Origin: Hyphomonas sp. BRH_c22
GTDB lineage: Bacteria > Pseudomonadota > Alphaproteobacteria > Caulobacterales > Hyphomonadaceae
Direction of reading: 5' to 3'
Assembly: GCF_000961795.1 (NCBI RefSeq)
Contig: NZ_LADU01000043.1
Location: 1 to 46,524, forward strand
Length of the DNA: 46,524 nucleotides
Shown: positions 32,342 through 40,394 of the stretch, piece after piece
How the letters are laid out: each line of letters opens with the position of its first letter
Position numbering within the stretch: position 1 is the stretch's first letter
Program-made: the position numbers and the translations under genes
The notes under the pieces: generated by a model
What the model was told of the DNA's origin: nothing
The model's input: only the letters and a program-made list of their open reading frames with translations
Database searches by the model: none

Positions 32342-33517
32342 ATGACGGAGATTAACCTGTCGTGGCCGAAAAACTATAATGAAGTTCCTAAAGAAGCCTT
32401 TGTTCGCAAGGACATCTATGCGGAGGAGGTCAAACGGATTTTTCACGGCACCGAATGGCACCCGGTCGCCCATGAAAGCGAATTGCCCAACCCAGGAGAT
32501 TTCAAGACTTTCCGGTTGGCGGGCGTACCGCTGCTTATCGGGCGCGACGTCGAGGGCGTGGTGCGGGTGTTCTACAACGCTTGCTCGCACCGCGGCAATC
32601 AGCTCGAGACGGCGATCATGGGCAACAAGACCGAATTCGAATGCCCTTACCACCGCTGGCTGTTCGATTCGAAGGGTGACCTGGTCGGGTGTCCTAACCC
32701 ACGGGAATTTCTGCCCGGTTTCAACAAAGCTGACTATCCGCTTGCCCAGCCGCGGTTCGACATCTATTTTGGCCTGATATTCGTGACGCTTTCGGCGGAA
32801 ACCGAGCCGCTGCTTGAATATCTGGGCGACTCGCAGAATTGCTTGCGCGAGCTGCTTGCGGGCGACGGGCGGCTCAAGCTGCTTGGCTACCAGAAGGTCC
32901 GTTATGATACGAACTGGAAGTCGTATACCGATAACGATGGCTATCATGCTCCGTTGCTGCATCAGGCGTTCAAGATGCTCAACTGGCAAGGCGGCAAGGG
33001 TCGCCAGTACACGGCAACGCACCGCGGCCACATCTGCTTCGAATCGGCCCTTTCTGTGGCAACCGGGCCTTCCGTGCTCAAGGACAAGTCGCTGATCGAG
33101 TTCAAAGGGCAGGACCCGGCGGTCGGATCCCGGATCGTCTCGCTGTTTCCAACCTTCGTTTCGACGAAGCATCTTGACGTCATCAACTTGCGCTTCGCTA
33201 CACCGATCGATGCGGAGACGGTTGAAGTCCACTATGCCTATTTCGCCCATCAGGATGACGACGAGGACATGGTTCGCCATCGCCTGCGGCAAAGTTCCAA
33301 CCTGCTCGGCCCGTGCGGCCTGATCAGCATGGAGGATGCTTCGGTCTTTCACCGCATCCACATCGGAAACCACACACCAGGGTCGGCCATCTTCCAGAAG
33401 GGAGTACATGACCCTTTGAAGCTGGAATCGGAATTTCTTCAGAATGACGAGAGCGGCAATCTTCCGCGCTGGGAATATTACCGTTCGGTCATGGGCTTCG
33501 AAAGGGCGACAGTATGA
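32342..33517 (+). CDS. Rieske oxygenase large subunit of uncertain substrate
   Basis: A 391-residue, comparatively short, oxygenase alpha subunit. Rieske ligands C81, H83, C101, H104; the usual CPYHGW is CPYHRW here, Arg replacing Gly. Iron motif NWKSYTDNDGYHAPLLH gives D199, H202, H207, and the SMEDASVFHR segment near residue 335 probably holds the third ligand. It shares features with the AhdA1-like group (LLGPCGLISMED) but is clearly divergent. Its beta subunit overlaps the stop by four bases. Located after nahE and before a membrane desaturase, so it may act on a carboxylated or alkyl-substituted aromatic; the substrate is not determinable. Confidence 0.83.
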   Translation: MTEINLSWPKNYNEVPKEAFVRKDIYAEEVKRIFHGTEWHPVAHESELPNPGDFKTFRLAGVPLLIGRDVEGVVRVFYNACSHRGNQLETAIMGNKTEFECPYHRWLFDSKGDLVGCPNPREFLPGFNKADYPLAQPRFDIYFGLIFVTLSAETEPLLEYLGDSQNCLRELLAGDGRLKLLGYQKVRYDTNWKSYTDNDGYHAPLLHQAFKMLNWQGGKGRQYTATHRGHICFESALSVATGPSVLKDKSLIEFKGQDPAVGSRIVSLFPTFVSTKHLDVINLRFATPIDAETVEVHYAYFAHQDDDEDMVRHRLRQSSNLLGPCGLISMEDASVFHRIHIGNHTPGSAIFQKGVHDPLKLESEFLQNDESGNLPRWEYYRSVMGFERATV

Positions 33518-34011
33518 TGCAGACAGATACATCGCTCGAAGCGGCGCTTAACGCCCTGCTGCTGGCTGATGCTCACGCGCTCGACAGCAAGGATATGCCG
33601 GGGTGGCTTGGTAATTACGCGGACGAGGAGGCTGCCGCCTACTACTGCCGTTCGGCGGAAAATTCGGAGCACGGACTCGCCCTTGGATTCATGTACGACG
33701 ACTGCCGCGCCAGGCTCGAGGATCGCGTCACCTTCGTGAACGACATCTGGGCTGGCACCTTTCAGGACTATCGAACCCGCCATTTCGTCCAGCTCACCAG
33801 CTTTGATCGCGTTGATGCAACCACCCTGGAAATGCGATCAAATTTTTCGGTGTTCATGACGCCTAAAGACAGCGGTATCACCCAAGTGCTGGCGGCAGGG
33901 CAGTATCTCGATACTGTTCGGCAAGACAAGAATGGCGAACTGAAGCTGTTATCGAGGCGCGCTGAGCTCGATACCTCAGTACTTCCGCGATATCTGGTCT
34001 ATCCGATTTGA
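33514..34011 (+). CDS. Ring-hydroxylating oxygenase small subunit (with 32342-33517)
   Basis: A 165-residue beta subunit recognised by LLLADAHALDSKDMPGWLGNYADEEAAAYYC, the ARLEDRVTFVNDIW stretch, RTRHFVQLTSFD and the C-terminal LPRYLVYPI. The ATG overlaps the alpha stop (ATGA); a second ATG follows directly. It is the most divergent of the six beta subunits in the window. It ends the nahE operon and is followed by the repeat-rich gap 34012-34445. Confidence 0.83.
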   Translation: MMQTDTSLEAALNALLLADAHALDSKDMPGWLGNYADEEAAAYYCRSAENSEHGLALGFMYDDCRARLEDRVTFVNDIWAGTFQDYRTRHFVQLTSFDRVDATTLEMRSNFSVFMTPKDSGITQVLAAGQYLDTVRQDKNGELKLLSRRAELDTSVLPRYLVYPI

Positions 34012-34078
34012 TCAGGTGGTCAGCCGAAGCGACGGATATTTTCCGCCAAACCGGTAACTAGTGCTTCGGCCGCAACAG

Positions 34079-34104
34079 AAGGGCCCGGCGTCATTCAGGC
34101 CCTT
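34079..34104 (+). terminator. Terminator-like hairpin after the nahE operon
   Basis: AAGGGCC and GGCCCTT, perfect 7-bp arms around a 12-base loop, 68 bases after the oxygenase beta stop. Followed by AGTTGTTATAATTT, not a clean T-run, so only a weak candidate. Confidence 0.35.
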
Positions 34105-34190
34105 AGTTGTTATAATTTGAACGATAACAAGTGTTTGCCTATGGGAGCCGATTTGACATTTGAGCCCCGCTTGCCGAACAAAAATATTAT

Positions 34191-34216
34191 GCCATGCTGA
34201 CCAACGTCGGCATGGC
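34191..34216. repeat. 7-bp inverted repeat, possible hairpin
   Basis: GCCATGC and GCATGGC with a 12-base spacer, the same arm and loop sizes as the repeat at 34079-34104. Its role is unknown; a second terminator or a regulatory structure is possible. Confidence 0.35.
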
Positions 34217-34319
34217 CGTGTAACTTTAAAAAATCGCTTCCGACAATCCCTGGGCGGTTTAGTATGGGCGCCGGGCGTTCAACGGGGTTGCCTGATTGCC
34301 ATGTCATTTCAGGATAAGA

Positions 34320-34336
34320 GTTGTATATTATACAAC
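34320..34336. promoter_or_regulatory. 17-bp palindromic operator candidate
   Basis: GTTGTATATTATACAAC: 8-bp perfect arms around one central base. The shape matches operators of MarR- or GntR-type repressors. It overlaps the -35 box of the promoter at 34321-34349, ideal for repression. The MarR-type protein encoded at 37325 is the nearest candidate; this pairing is inference. Confidence 0.6.
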
Positions 34337-34349
34337 ATGCGTCTATAGT
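34321..34349 (+). promoter_or_regulatory. Predicted promoter of the desaturase-transporter genes
   Basis: TTGTAT (34321-34326), 17 bases, TATAGT (34344-34349). Same arrangement as TTGCAT-N17-TATAGA at 4524-4552. The predicted start near 34356 falls inside the palindrome at 34352-34363. Confidence 0.5.
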
Positions 34350-34351
34350 CC

Positions 34352-34363
34352 GCACAATTGTGC
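34352..34363. promoter_or_regulatory. Perfect 12-bp palindrome at the predicted start site
   Basis: GCACAATTGTGC is self-complementary and covers the predicted transcription start of the promoter at 34321-34349. The half ATTGTGCAAC also occurs at 29046-29055 upstream of bphA4. Candidate second operator. Confidence 0.4.
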
Positions 34364-34445
34364 AACGAGCAATTGAACACAAAACATGGAACGCCAAACC
34401 GCGATGGCTGAACCCATGGGTTAATTAAGATTTGGGAGATGTGGT

Positions 34446-35369
34446 ATGGCTGCGAGTGTTTTTCCAAAAAACCAGGAAGAGTATTTCGAGCAGTTGCGAA
34501 GGGCACCGTTACTGGCGCTGCCGACCTTCTTGCTTTTCGTTGCCTCGATGGGTGGCATCGGAATTGTCTGGTATCTGGCATTGACGGGGCAGATACCTAT
34601 CTGGCTCGGCACCATCGCCAACGGCCTGATCACCTATCTGCTTTTCAGCGTAATACATGATGCGGCCCATATGTCCCTTTCCAGGGTCAAATGGCTAAAC
34701 GAGACGATCGGAGCGATCGGCCTCTTCTTCTTGTTCCCATATGCCCCGATGGTACTTCTGCGGTGGGTGCACAACAAACACCACAGCTATGCCAATGGCC
34801 CACTAGACCCTGATCGCTTCGAACACGAGTCGTCATGGTGGCAGGTGCCGTTTCGCTGGACGATGTTTGACGGCGCCTATATTTATTATTTTTTCAAGTA
34901 CGGCCAGAATGTTCGCAAAAAGCACGGCAAGGAACTCGTCGCTTTTTACTCGGTCTTGCTCGCGCTGTTTGTAGCGGCCCTTTATTTTGGATACGGCTTC
35001 GAACTCTTCATGTTGTGGTTTCTGCCCTCGCGAATCACGCTGTTCCTGATTGCGATCGTTTTCGTGATTCTGCCGCACTATCCGGCGATGGTTGCACAGG
35101 ATGAAGAGCCCTATATGGCGACGACGATGCGCTACGGATGGGAATGGCTGCTGACACCGTTGCTGGTTTATCAGAACTACCATCTCATCCATCATCTCTA
35201 TCCGGAAATTCCCTTTTACAGGATGCATAAGGCCTATTTCATCAAGTTCGATGAGATCAACCGTCAGAACATCAGCCGACAGACAGCCTTTGGGGTCAAG
35301 CCGGAGAACATGGAGTCCCATCTGGCCTACCGCCAGGAAAAAGACGCGGCATTGCAGCCAGCTGAATAA
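34446..35369 (+). CDS. Membrane di-iron desaturase/hydroxylase
   Basis: A 307-residue integral membrane protein of the fatty acid desaturase superfamily. Three histidine boxes bind the di-iron site: HDAAH (71-75), HNKHH (109-113) and HLIHH (246-250). At least four hydrophobic segments lie at about 24-45, 55-70, 145-170 and 190-210. The DPDRFEH motif after box two is seen in several bacterial desaturase-like hydroxylases. The substrate is unknown; its place between aromatic oxygenase genes and an aromatic-acid transporter suggests a hydroxylase for an alkyl or alicyclic part of a pollutant rather than a lipid desaturase. Distinct from XylM. It lacks an obvious dedicated electron donor nearby. 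Ribosome-binding site TGGGAG. Confidence 0.78.
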   Translation: MAASVFPKNQEEYFEQLRRAPLLALPTFLLFVASMGGIGIVWYLALTGQIPIWLGTIANGLITYLLFSVIHDAAHMSLSRVKWLNETIGAIGLFFLFPYAPMVLLRWVHNKHHSYANGPLDPDRFEHESSWWQVPFRWTMFDGAYIYYFFKYGQNVRKKHGKELVAFYSVLLALFVAALYFGYGFELFMLWFLPSRITLFLIAIVFVILPHYPAMVAQDEEPYMATTMRYGWEWLLTPLLVYQNYHLIHHLYPEIPFYRMHKAYFIKFDEINRQNISRQTAFGVKPENMESHLAYRQEKDAALQPAE

Positions 35370-35721
35370 TAGATGGCCCGACAGGCTGCCCGATCAGATC
35401 ACTGCCGTCCCTACGGCTGCGAACGGCCTCTCGCCGCGATCGGTCAGGCTGGCCTCTACTCATGGACAGGCGCTACGCTGCACGCGCTCCCGCCTTCCGC
35501 ACTGCGCCGATCACAAGGCACAGGACCGCCAATCGGCAGCGCGGGCTGGTTACGGTGCTGGAACAATCGACCGGGCGGAGCATCATCCCCAGGAAGCTCG
35601 AACGGAGAAAGTCCGCTGACGAAGCGTATTTGGGAAGCAAGCAAAGGGGCGTTCGGCAGGCTGGCGCAATTTTGCTCAACCATGTAGACCAGCGAAAACA
35701 GCAACGGCGAGGATGTCCATT
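35370..35721. other. Gap between desaturase and transporter, no supported gene
   Basis: 352 bases. Open frames exist on both strands (for example 35373-35687 plus) but their proteins are Arg/Ser/Gly/Pro-rich with no recognisable motif and no ribosome-binding site. No clear hairpin or promoter was seen. It may be the residue of a deleted gene. Confidence 0.5.
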
Positions 35722-37128
35722 ATGAGTGCCAAAGAGATTGGGGGAGGTGTGCCCCCTAATGCAATCCCAGCTGGTCCCCCCGAATTCGACGTGGGGTTTG
35801 CTTCAGACACATCGCCATGGACGCCCTATCAGAAGCTGGTGCTTCTGCTGTGCTCCCTGGTGATCGTGCTCGATGGTTTCGATGCGCTGGCGCTCGGTTT
35901 TGCCGCCCCGGCGATGCTGCCCGACCTTAACCTGACCAAGGAAGAACTTGCGCCGGTGCTGGCGATCGGCCTGATCGGCATGACCATAGGCGCCACAATC
36001 GGCGGGATCATCGGCGACAAGTTTGGACGCAAGATAGCCCTGTTGGCCAGCACAATCATCTTCGGATCAATGACGGGCGCAATCGCTTTCGCCAATGACT
36101 TGCCGACACTGGGACTATTCCGCTTTATTGCGGGTATCGGTCTGGGCGGCGCGCTCCCGAATGTCACCGCACTGGTTGCAGAGTATACGCCCCAACACCG
36201 TCGCAGTTTTGCGGTTACGCTTAGTTTGGTTTGCATGGCGGTTGGCGGAGTGGTCGGCGGGTTTGTTTCTGCCGAAGCGCTTCCGGCATTGGGCTGGCGG
36301 GGATTGTTCGCTGTGGCGGGCGCCTTGCCGCTAGTGCTGGCATTGGCGCTGTTTTTGTTGCTGCCGGAATCTCCACGATTTCTGGTGACCCGGCCGGAAC
36401 GGTCGAACGAATTGCGCCAGATCTTCGAAAGGATGCGGTTCGACGTGCCGTCGGACGCCGTGTTTGTCGATCGCGCCGAATCGGGTGTCAACAAGCCATC
36501 GGCGGCAACCCTTCTCCGCCCTCCCTACTTGCGTGATACATTGCTCTTGTGGCTGGCCTTCTTTGGCTGCCTGCTGGCGGTGTTCATGTCGTTTAACTGG
36601 CTTCCGACCATGCTCGCCGATGCCGGCTTCGACCTTCCGACATCGAGCCGCGGCCTGCTGACGTTTAATGTGGGGGCGATTGTGGCTGCGGTGCTGGTAT
36701 CCTGGATAATCCTTTTCACCGGGTCGCGGTTGCCAATGGTGATTATGGCGCTTGGCGGTGCCGGGGGGGCTTTGGCGTTGAGCCGCATGGGGTTTGACCC
36801 GGCCGCGCCAAAGCTGCTGCTCCTGACGGCGCTGGCCCTGCTTGGTGGCTGTATCGTAGGCCTTCAAGTTGTACTCTACGTGCTCGCGTCACACGTCTAT
36901 CCGACGTTGCTGCGTGCAACCGGGGTTGGACTTTCGGCGGGAATCGGCAGGGTCGGTGCGGTATTGAGCAGCTTTATCGGCGCAGCGGCCCTGTCCGGCT
37001 TCGGCCCGGTGGGCTTCTATTATGTAGTGGCCGCCGCCATGGCCGTGACGGTGATCGCGTTGCTGCTGGTGAGGAGACACATCCCGCCCAGCGCGAAAAC
37101 CGGGGCAACCCCGGCCGCAGGGACCTGA
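35722..37128 (+). CDS. Aromatic acid:H+ symporter, MFS AAHS family
   Basis: A 468-residue 12-helix transporter of the BenK/PcaK type. The first helix carries the family signature LDGFDALALGFAAP (about 50-63), and the loop between helices 2 and 3 has GDKFGRK. The middle loop includes LPESPRFLVTRPERSNELRQIFERMR. Such proteins import benzoate, 4-hydroxybenzoate, vanillate or related acids with protons. The ATG at 35722 is preferred, nine bases after GAGG; an in-frame ATG three codons upstream has no room for that site. It is followed by a MarR-type regulator, suggesting control by an aromatic acid or its CoA ester. Confidence 0.87.
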   Translation: MSAKEIGGGVPPNAIPAGPPEFDVGFASDTSPWTPYQKLVLLLCSLVIVLDGFDALALGFAAPAMLPDLNLTKEELAPVLAIGLIGMTIGATIGGIIGDKFGRKIALLASTIIFGSMTGAIAFANDLPTLGLFRFIAGIGLGGALPNVTALVAEYTPQHRRSFAVTLSLVCMAVGGVVGGFVSAEALPALGWRGLFAVAGALPLVLALALFLLLPESPRFLVTRPERSNELRQIFERMRFDVPSDAVFVDRAESGVNKPSAATLLRPPYLRDTLLLWLAFFGCLLAVFMSFNWLPTMLADAGFDLPTSSRGLLTFNVGAIVAAVLVSWIILFTGSRLPMVIMALGGAGGALALSRMGFDPAAPKLLLLTALALLGGCIVGLQVVLYVLASHVYPTLLRATGVGLSAGIGRVGAVLSSFIGAAALSGFGPVGFYYVVAAAMAVTVIALLLVRRHIPPSAKTGATPAAGT

Positions 37129-37324
37129 CGCTGAGCGCTGCGGTTGGGTTTTGAACGTCGGTCGCGGGCGTCGCAGTCTTGATGGTTACCGAAAAACTGA
37201 TTGAGCATGATCGGCCCTGCAAGATGCCACGAACACCTTCTTGCCTAAAGTTCGCTCGCTAGCGTCGAGCGGGCACGGATCATCGGCCCGACGCGTGTCA
37301 TCGCCGATTGCGCGAGCCTCCTCG

Positions 37325-37774
37325 ATGCGCGACGAAATCAACCAGGATAGCTATGTGACCGAGGCCGACGAGATCGTTTTTCTCGTCGAGGAAGTTCCGC
37401 GCAAACTGCGCAAGCTGTTTGATGCGTCCGTGGCAAAATTTGGCCTGTCTCGCACTCAGTGGCGCGCCCTTGCCTATATATTCCGCTCACCGGGACTCAC
37501 CCAGACCGAACTTGCAAAACACCTAGATCGTGAACGCGCGAGTGTGGGTCATGTGATCGATCAGTTGGAAAAGGCACATTTTGTCGAGCGGCGTTCGATG
37601 GAAGGGAATCGGCGCGTCTGGAGCCTGCACCTGCTTCCCAAGGCTATCGAGATACTTCCATCACTTCGGTCGGAGGCCGACGCGATATACGCGCAACGAC
37701 TGGCAGGAATTTCCGCAACGGAGTTTGACACGGTCAAGACCCTGCTTGGGAAAATGTCTGGCAACCTTGGGTAG
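37325..37774 (+). CDS. MarR-family transcriptional regulator
   Basis: A 149-residue winged-helix protein: FGLSRTQWRALAYIFRSPGLTQTELAKHLDRERASVGHVIDQLEKAHFVERR (about 39-90) forms the MarR DNA-binding core with recognition helix and wing. Family members control aromatic catabolism and transport. An IS256-family element inserted at the last codons: the present stop TAG is IS DNA, giving ...NLG, while the sequence beyond the IS would have read ...NLAD and then TAA. The protein is thus essentially intact. The ATG at 37325 lacks a clear ribosome-binding site; a TTG at 37241 would extend it by 28 residues. A palindrome fitting MarR operators lies at 34320-34336. Confidence 0.85.
   Translation: MRDEINQDSYVTEADEIVFLVEEVPRKLRKLFDASVAKFGLSRTQWRALAYIFRSPGLTQTELAKHLDRERASVGHVIDQLEKAHFVERRSMEGNRRVWSLHLLPKAIEILPSLRSEADAIYAQRLAGISATEFDTVKTLLGKMSGNLG
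37762..37769. repeat. Target-site duplication, left copy
   Basis: CAACCTTG directly before the IS256-family element; the identical 8 bases follow its right end at 39128-39135. An 8-9 bp duplication is normal for this family. It lies in the last codons of the marR gene. Confidence 0.93.
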
Positions 37775-39127
37775 CGTCCCGGGACTTGGTGTAAATTCGA
37801 CCTGAGGAAGGTCATCGTGCGCGAATCCGTCGAGGTTGTGGTTGCGAAACTCAACCAGAAGGACCTCACACGATGACCGAAGACAGATTGGCTTTATTCG
37901 AGCTGATTGACCAGAGCGCAGACAACGATCTGGTGCGCGACATGCTGGCCTTTGCAGCCGGGCGCTTGATGGAGATGGAGGTGGAGGCGCATACGGGCGC
38001 GGCTCCCGGTGCCCGCTCCGCGGATCGCAAGACCTACAGGAATGGCTACCGGGAGAGAGCCTGGGACACACGGGCTGGCCGGATCGATCTGGATATCCCG
38101 AAGCTGCGCAAGGGCAGCTACTTCCCATCTTTCCTTGAACCGCGCCGAACGGCCGAGAAGGCGCTGACGGCCGTTATCCAGGAAGCCTACATCAAGGGCA
38201 TCTCGACGCGCGCGGTGGACGACCTGGTCAAGGCGATGGGTGGCACGGGCATATCGAAGAGCCAGGTCAGCCGGCTGTGCGAAGAGATCGACGAGCGTGT
38301 ACAAGCCTTCCTGAACCGCCCGATCGAAGGCGAGTGGCCTTACCTGTGGATCGACGCCACGTACATCAAAAGCCGGCAGGGCGGACGGATCGTCTCGACC
38401 GCTGCCATAGTGGCTGTCGGGGCCAATGCCGAAGGCAAGCGCGAGGTTCTGGGCCTCGCCACCGGCGAATCGGAAGCAGAGCCGTTCTGGAAGGACTTCC
38501 TCAGGTCCCTGACAGCACGCGGCCTGCGCGGCGTGAAGCTCGTCATCGCCGATGATCACAAAGGCCTGCGTGCGGCCGCATCGAAAGTGCTGAACACCAG
38601 CCAGCAAAGATGCCGGGTGCACTGGATGCGCAATGTGCTTGGCCGTGTCGGCAAGACGCACCGGGCCGCCGTCGCCGCCCTGGTGAAAACGGTGTTCGTT
38701 CAGGAGACCCAGGAGGCAGCCCGTGAACAATGGCGCAGTGTTGCCGATAATCTGCGAGAGCGCTTCAACTCAGTCGCCGAACTGATGGACGCCAGCGAGG
38801 AAGACGTGCTCGCCTACATGGTCTTCCCGAAGGAACACTGGACGCAGATCCACTCGACCAATCCCCTTGAACGCCTCAACAAGGAGATCAAGCGACGCAC
38901 CAATGTCGTCGGTATCTTCCCGAACGATGCCGCCATCATCCGCCTTGTCGGCGCACTGCTGCTTGAGCAGAACGACGAATGGGCGCTCACCCGGCGATAC
39001 ATGTCACTGGAAAGTCTCGCCAGGATCGTCGATAACCCTGTTCTCAGTCTGCCCGGCGTGGGCAACTGAACCCATCACCGCAGCCGAGACGGCGTGCACG
39101 AATTACACCACGTGATGGGACGCTACC
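37770..39127. mobile_element. Complete IS256-family insertion sequence
   Basis: 1358 bases bounded by inverted repeats. The left end starts GGTAGCGTCCC and the right end, read inward, starts GGTAGCGTCCC as well; both continue with a shared TGGTGTAA segment after a divergent stretch. One transposase gene (37873-39069). Flanked by the 8-bp duplication CAACCTTG, so it transposed into the end of marR as a unit and has not rearranged since. Confidence 0.95.
37873..39069 (+). CDS. IS256-family (Mutator-type) transposase
   Basis: A 398-residue DDE transposase. [41 protein letters not shown] is the N-terminal family signature. Catalytic residues: Asp in LWIDATYIK (about 161), Asp in VIADDHKGL (about 229) and Glu in [16 protein letters not shown] (about 331). 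Length is full and the frame is intact. It is the sole gene of the element at 37770-39127. Confidence 0.96.
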   Translation: MTEDRLALFELIDQSADNDLVRDMLAFAAGRLMEMEVEAHTGAAPGARSADRKTYRNGYRERAWDTRAGRIDLDIPKLRKGSYFPSFLEPRRTAEKALTAVIQEAYIKGISTRAVDDLVKAMGGTGISKSQVSRLCEEIDERVQAFLNRPIEGEWPYLWIDATYIKSRQGGRIVSTAAIVAVGANAEGKREVLGLATGESEAEPFWKDFLRSLTARGLRGVKLVIADDHKGLRAAASKVLNTSQQRCRVHWMRNVLGRVGKTHRAAVAALVKTVFVQETQEAAREQWRSVADNLRERFNSVAELMDASEEDVLAYMVFPKEHWTQIHSTNPLERLNKEIKRRTNVVGIFPNDAAIIRLVGALLLEQNDEWALTRRYMSLESLARIVDNPVLSLPGVGN

Positions 39128-39135
39128 CAACCTTG
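39128..39135. repeat. Target-site duplication, right copy
   Basis: CAACCTTG, identical to 37762-37769. Joined to the upstream part it restores the marR reading frame ending GNLAD and a TAA at 39141-39143. Confidence 0.93.
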
Positions 39136-39179
39136 CCGACTAAAACAAGCTGGACTCGTTATCAGGACTTGTCAAAGGG

Positions 39180-39263
39180 ATGGCGATGTTTAGCACAGCG
39201 GATGCAGCCAAAATGCTGACGGGGTACACAGCGCTCATGCGCGACAACGTGGCTCGGCTCTAA
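39180..39263 (+). CDS. Short ORF, possibly a gene fragment
   Basis: 27 codons (MAMFSTADAAKMLTGYTALM...) followed by TAA. It ends just before a perfect 7-bp inverted repeat at 39265-39285 (CCCAGCT/AGCTGGG). It may be the start of a gene destroyed by later insertions in this worn stretch. No function can be suggested. Confidence 0.2.
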   Translation: MAMFSTADAAKMLTGYTALMRDNVARL

Positions 39264-39405
39264 TCCCAGCTGGGGGAAAGCTGGGCGTCATGTCACTTGC
39301 TGAGCGCGAAGCGATTTCCGGTTCGATTCGCCTATCTACATCCCAAAACTATGATCAAGGCTTTCCGATGTTCATCACGCTCTGGATAAATTGATCCATG
39401 TAAAT

Positions 39406-39429
39406 TGAACCGCCCCGGGATTGTCGGAG
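39406..39429. mobile_element. Probable scar of an insertion sequence end
   Basis: TGAACCGCCCCGGGATTGTC resembles terminal repeats of IS3-type elements of alphaproteobacteria (from memory, not checked). No transposase remains on either side. It lies directly upstream of the point where the acyl-CoA dehydrogenase pseudogene becomes recognisable, so it may mark the event that removed the 5' part of that gene. Confidence 0.35.
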
Positions 39430-39446
39430 GCCATTTATTGTAAGCT

Positions 39447-40322
39447 ATGCGGCCATGGGGACGACGCGCAGAAAGCACAATATCTTCCCAAGGTTGCGAG
39501 CGGCGAATTGCGGCTGCAGGCCTTTGGCGTAACCGAACCGACCAGTGGCACGGATACACTAAGCCTGAAAACTTCCGCAAAAAGGGATGGCGATCACTAT
39601 ATCATCAACGGGCAGAAACTGTGGACCAGCCGCGCCGAACATTCGGACTTGATGATTCTCCTCGCTCGCACCACGCCGCAAGATCAGGTGCGTCGCACAC
39701 CGAGGGGCTCTCGGTGTTCCTCGTCGATATGCGCGAAGCGATCGGCAATGGCCTCACCATACGACCCATCGAAACGATGATGAACCACGCGACCACCAAA
39801 GTTTTCTTCGAGGACTTACGCGTACCTGTCGCAAATTTGATTGGCGATGAGGGCAAAGGCTTTCGATACATCCTGTCAGGCATGAACGCCGAGCGCTTGC
39901 TGATCGCTGCGGAATGCGTGGGCGATGCTAAATGGTTCATCAACAAGGCAACGGCCTACGCGAATGAGCGCGTTCTTTTCGGTCGCCCTATCGGCCAGAA
40001 TCAGGGTGTGCAATTTCCTATCGCGCGCGCCTACGTACAAATGCGCGCCGCCGAGTTGATGGTGCATGACGGGCTGCGCAAATATGAGGCGGGCGAAAAT
40101 GTTGGCGAGCAAGCCAATATCTAAAAAATGCTCGCTGCAGAGGCAAGCTGGGCTGCCGGTGAAGCCTGCATCCAGACCCATGGCGGATTTGGTTTTGCTG
40201 TCGAATATGACATTGAGCGCAAGTAACGTGAAACCCGGTTGTATCAAGTGGCCCCGATTAGCACGAACATGATCCTGTCCCATGTCGCTGAACATGTCCT
40301 TGGTCTGCCAAGAAGCTACTGA
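39447..40322 (+). pseudogene. Acyl-CoA dehydrogenase, truncated and broken
   Basis: Remnant of an acyl-CoA dehydrogenase. GDDAQKAQYLPKVASGELRLQAFGVTEPTSGTD and DHYIINGQKLWTSRAEHSDL are in one frame; after a frameshift near 39690-39710, GLSVFLVDMREAIGNGLTIRPIETMMNHATT, then ANERVLFGRPIGQNQGVQFPIARAYVQMRAAELM continue in the next. In-frame stops interrupt the C-terminal part at 40122-40124 and 40224-40226, before IQTHGGFGFAVEYDIE and VAPISTNMILSHVAEHVLGLPRSY finish the family C-terminus. The first hundred or so residues are missing. The neighbouring acyl-CoA ligase points to a former beta-oxidation module. Confidence 0.88.
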
Positions 40323-40347
40323 AAAAAGAGAAGCGGGCTATTGCCCG
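40322..40347 (-). terminator. Rho-independent terminator of the acyl-CoA ligase gene
   Basis: On the minus strand CGGGC-AATA-GCCCG forms a tight 5-bp hairpin followed by CTTCTCTTTTTTC. It lies 48 bases after the stop of the ligase gene that ends at 40395. Confidence 0.6.
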
Positions 40348-40394
40348 TAGGCGTTGAATTCTATTCTATATGGCCTTGCCGGATGTGACCTCGC

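Larger units (their letters stand above)
34012..34445. other. 434-base intergenic block rich in inverted repeats
   Basis: No convincing gene. It holds four perfect inverted repeats: 34023-34030/34063-34070 (8 bp, GCCGAAGC), 34079-34085/34098-34104 (7 bp, AAGGGCC), 34107-34113/34124-34130 (7 bp, TTGTTAT) and 34191-34197/34210-34216 (7 bp, GCCATGC). Two palindromes at 34320-34336 and 34352-34363 and a promoter-like pair follow. The first half probably contains terminator-like hairpins for the nahE operon, the second half the promoter of the desaturase gene. Confidence 0.6.

Noticed and set aside
32315..33532. 405-codon minus-strand frame opposite the oxygenase at 32342
   Set aside because: Composition and lack of motifs mark it as a mirror of the real gene.
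34284..34300. GG-N10-GC (GGTTGCCTGATTGC) as a sigma-54 promoter before the desaturase
   Set aside because: Spacing is right but the -24 element lacks the GGCAC core; no supporting enhancer-like site was seen.
35373..35687. 104-codon frame directly after the desaturase gene
   Set aside because: Lacks a ribosome-binding site and any motif; Arg/Ser/Gly/Pro-rich composition typical of non-coding frames in this GC-rich DNA.
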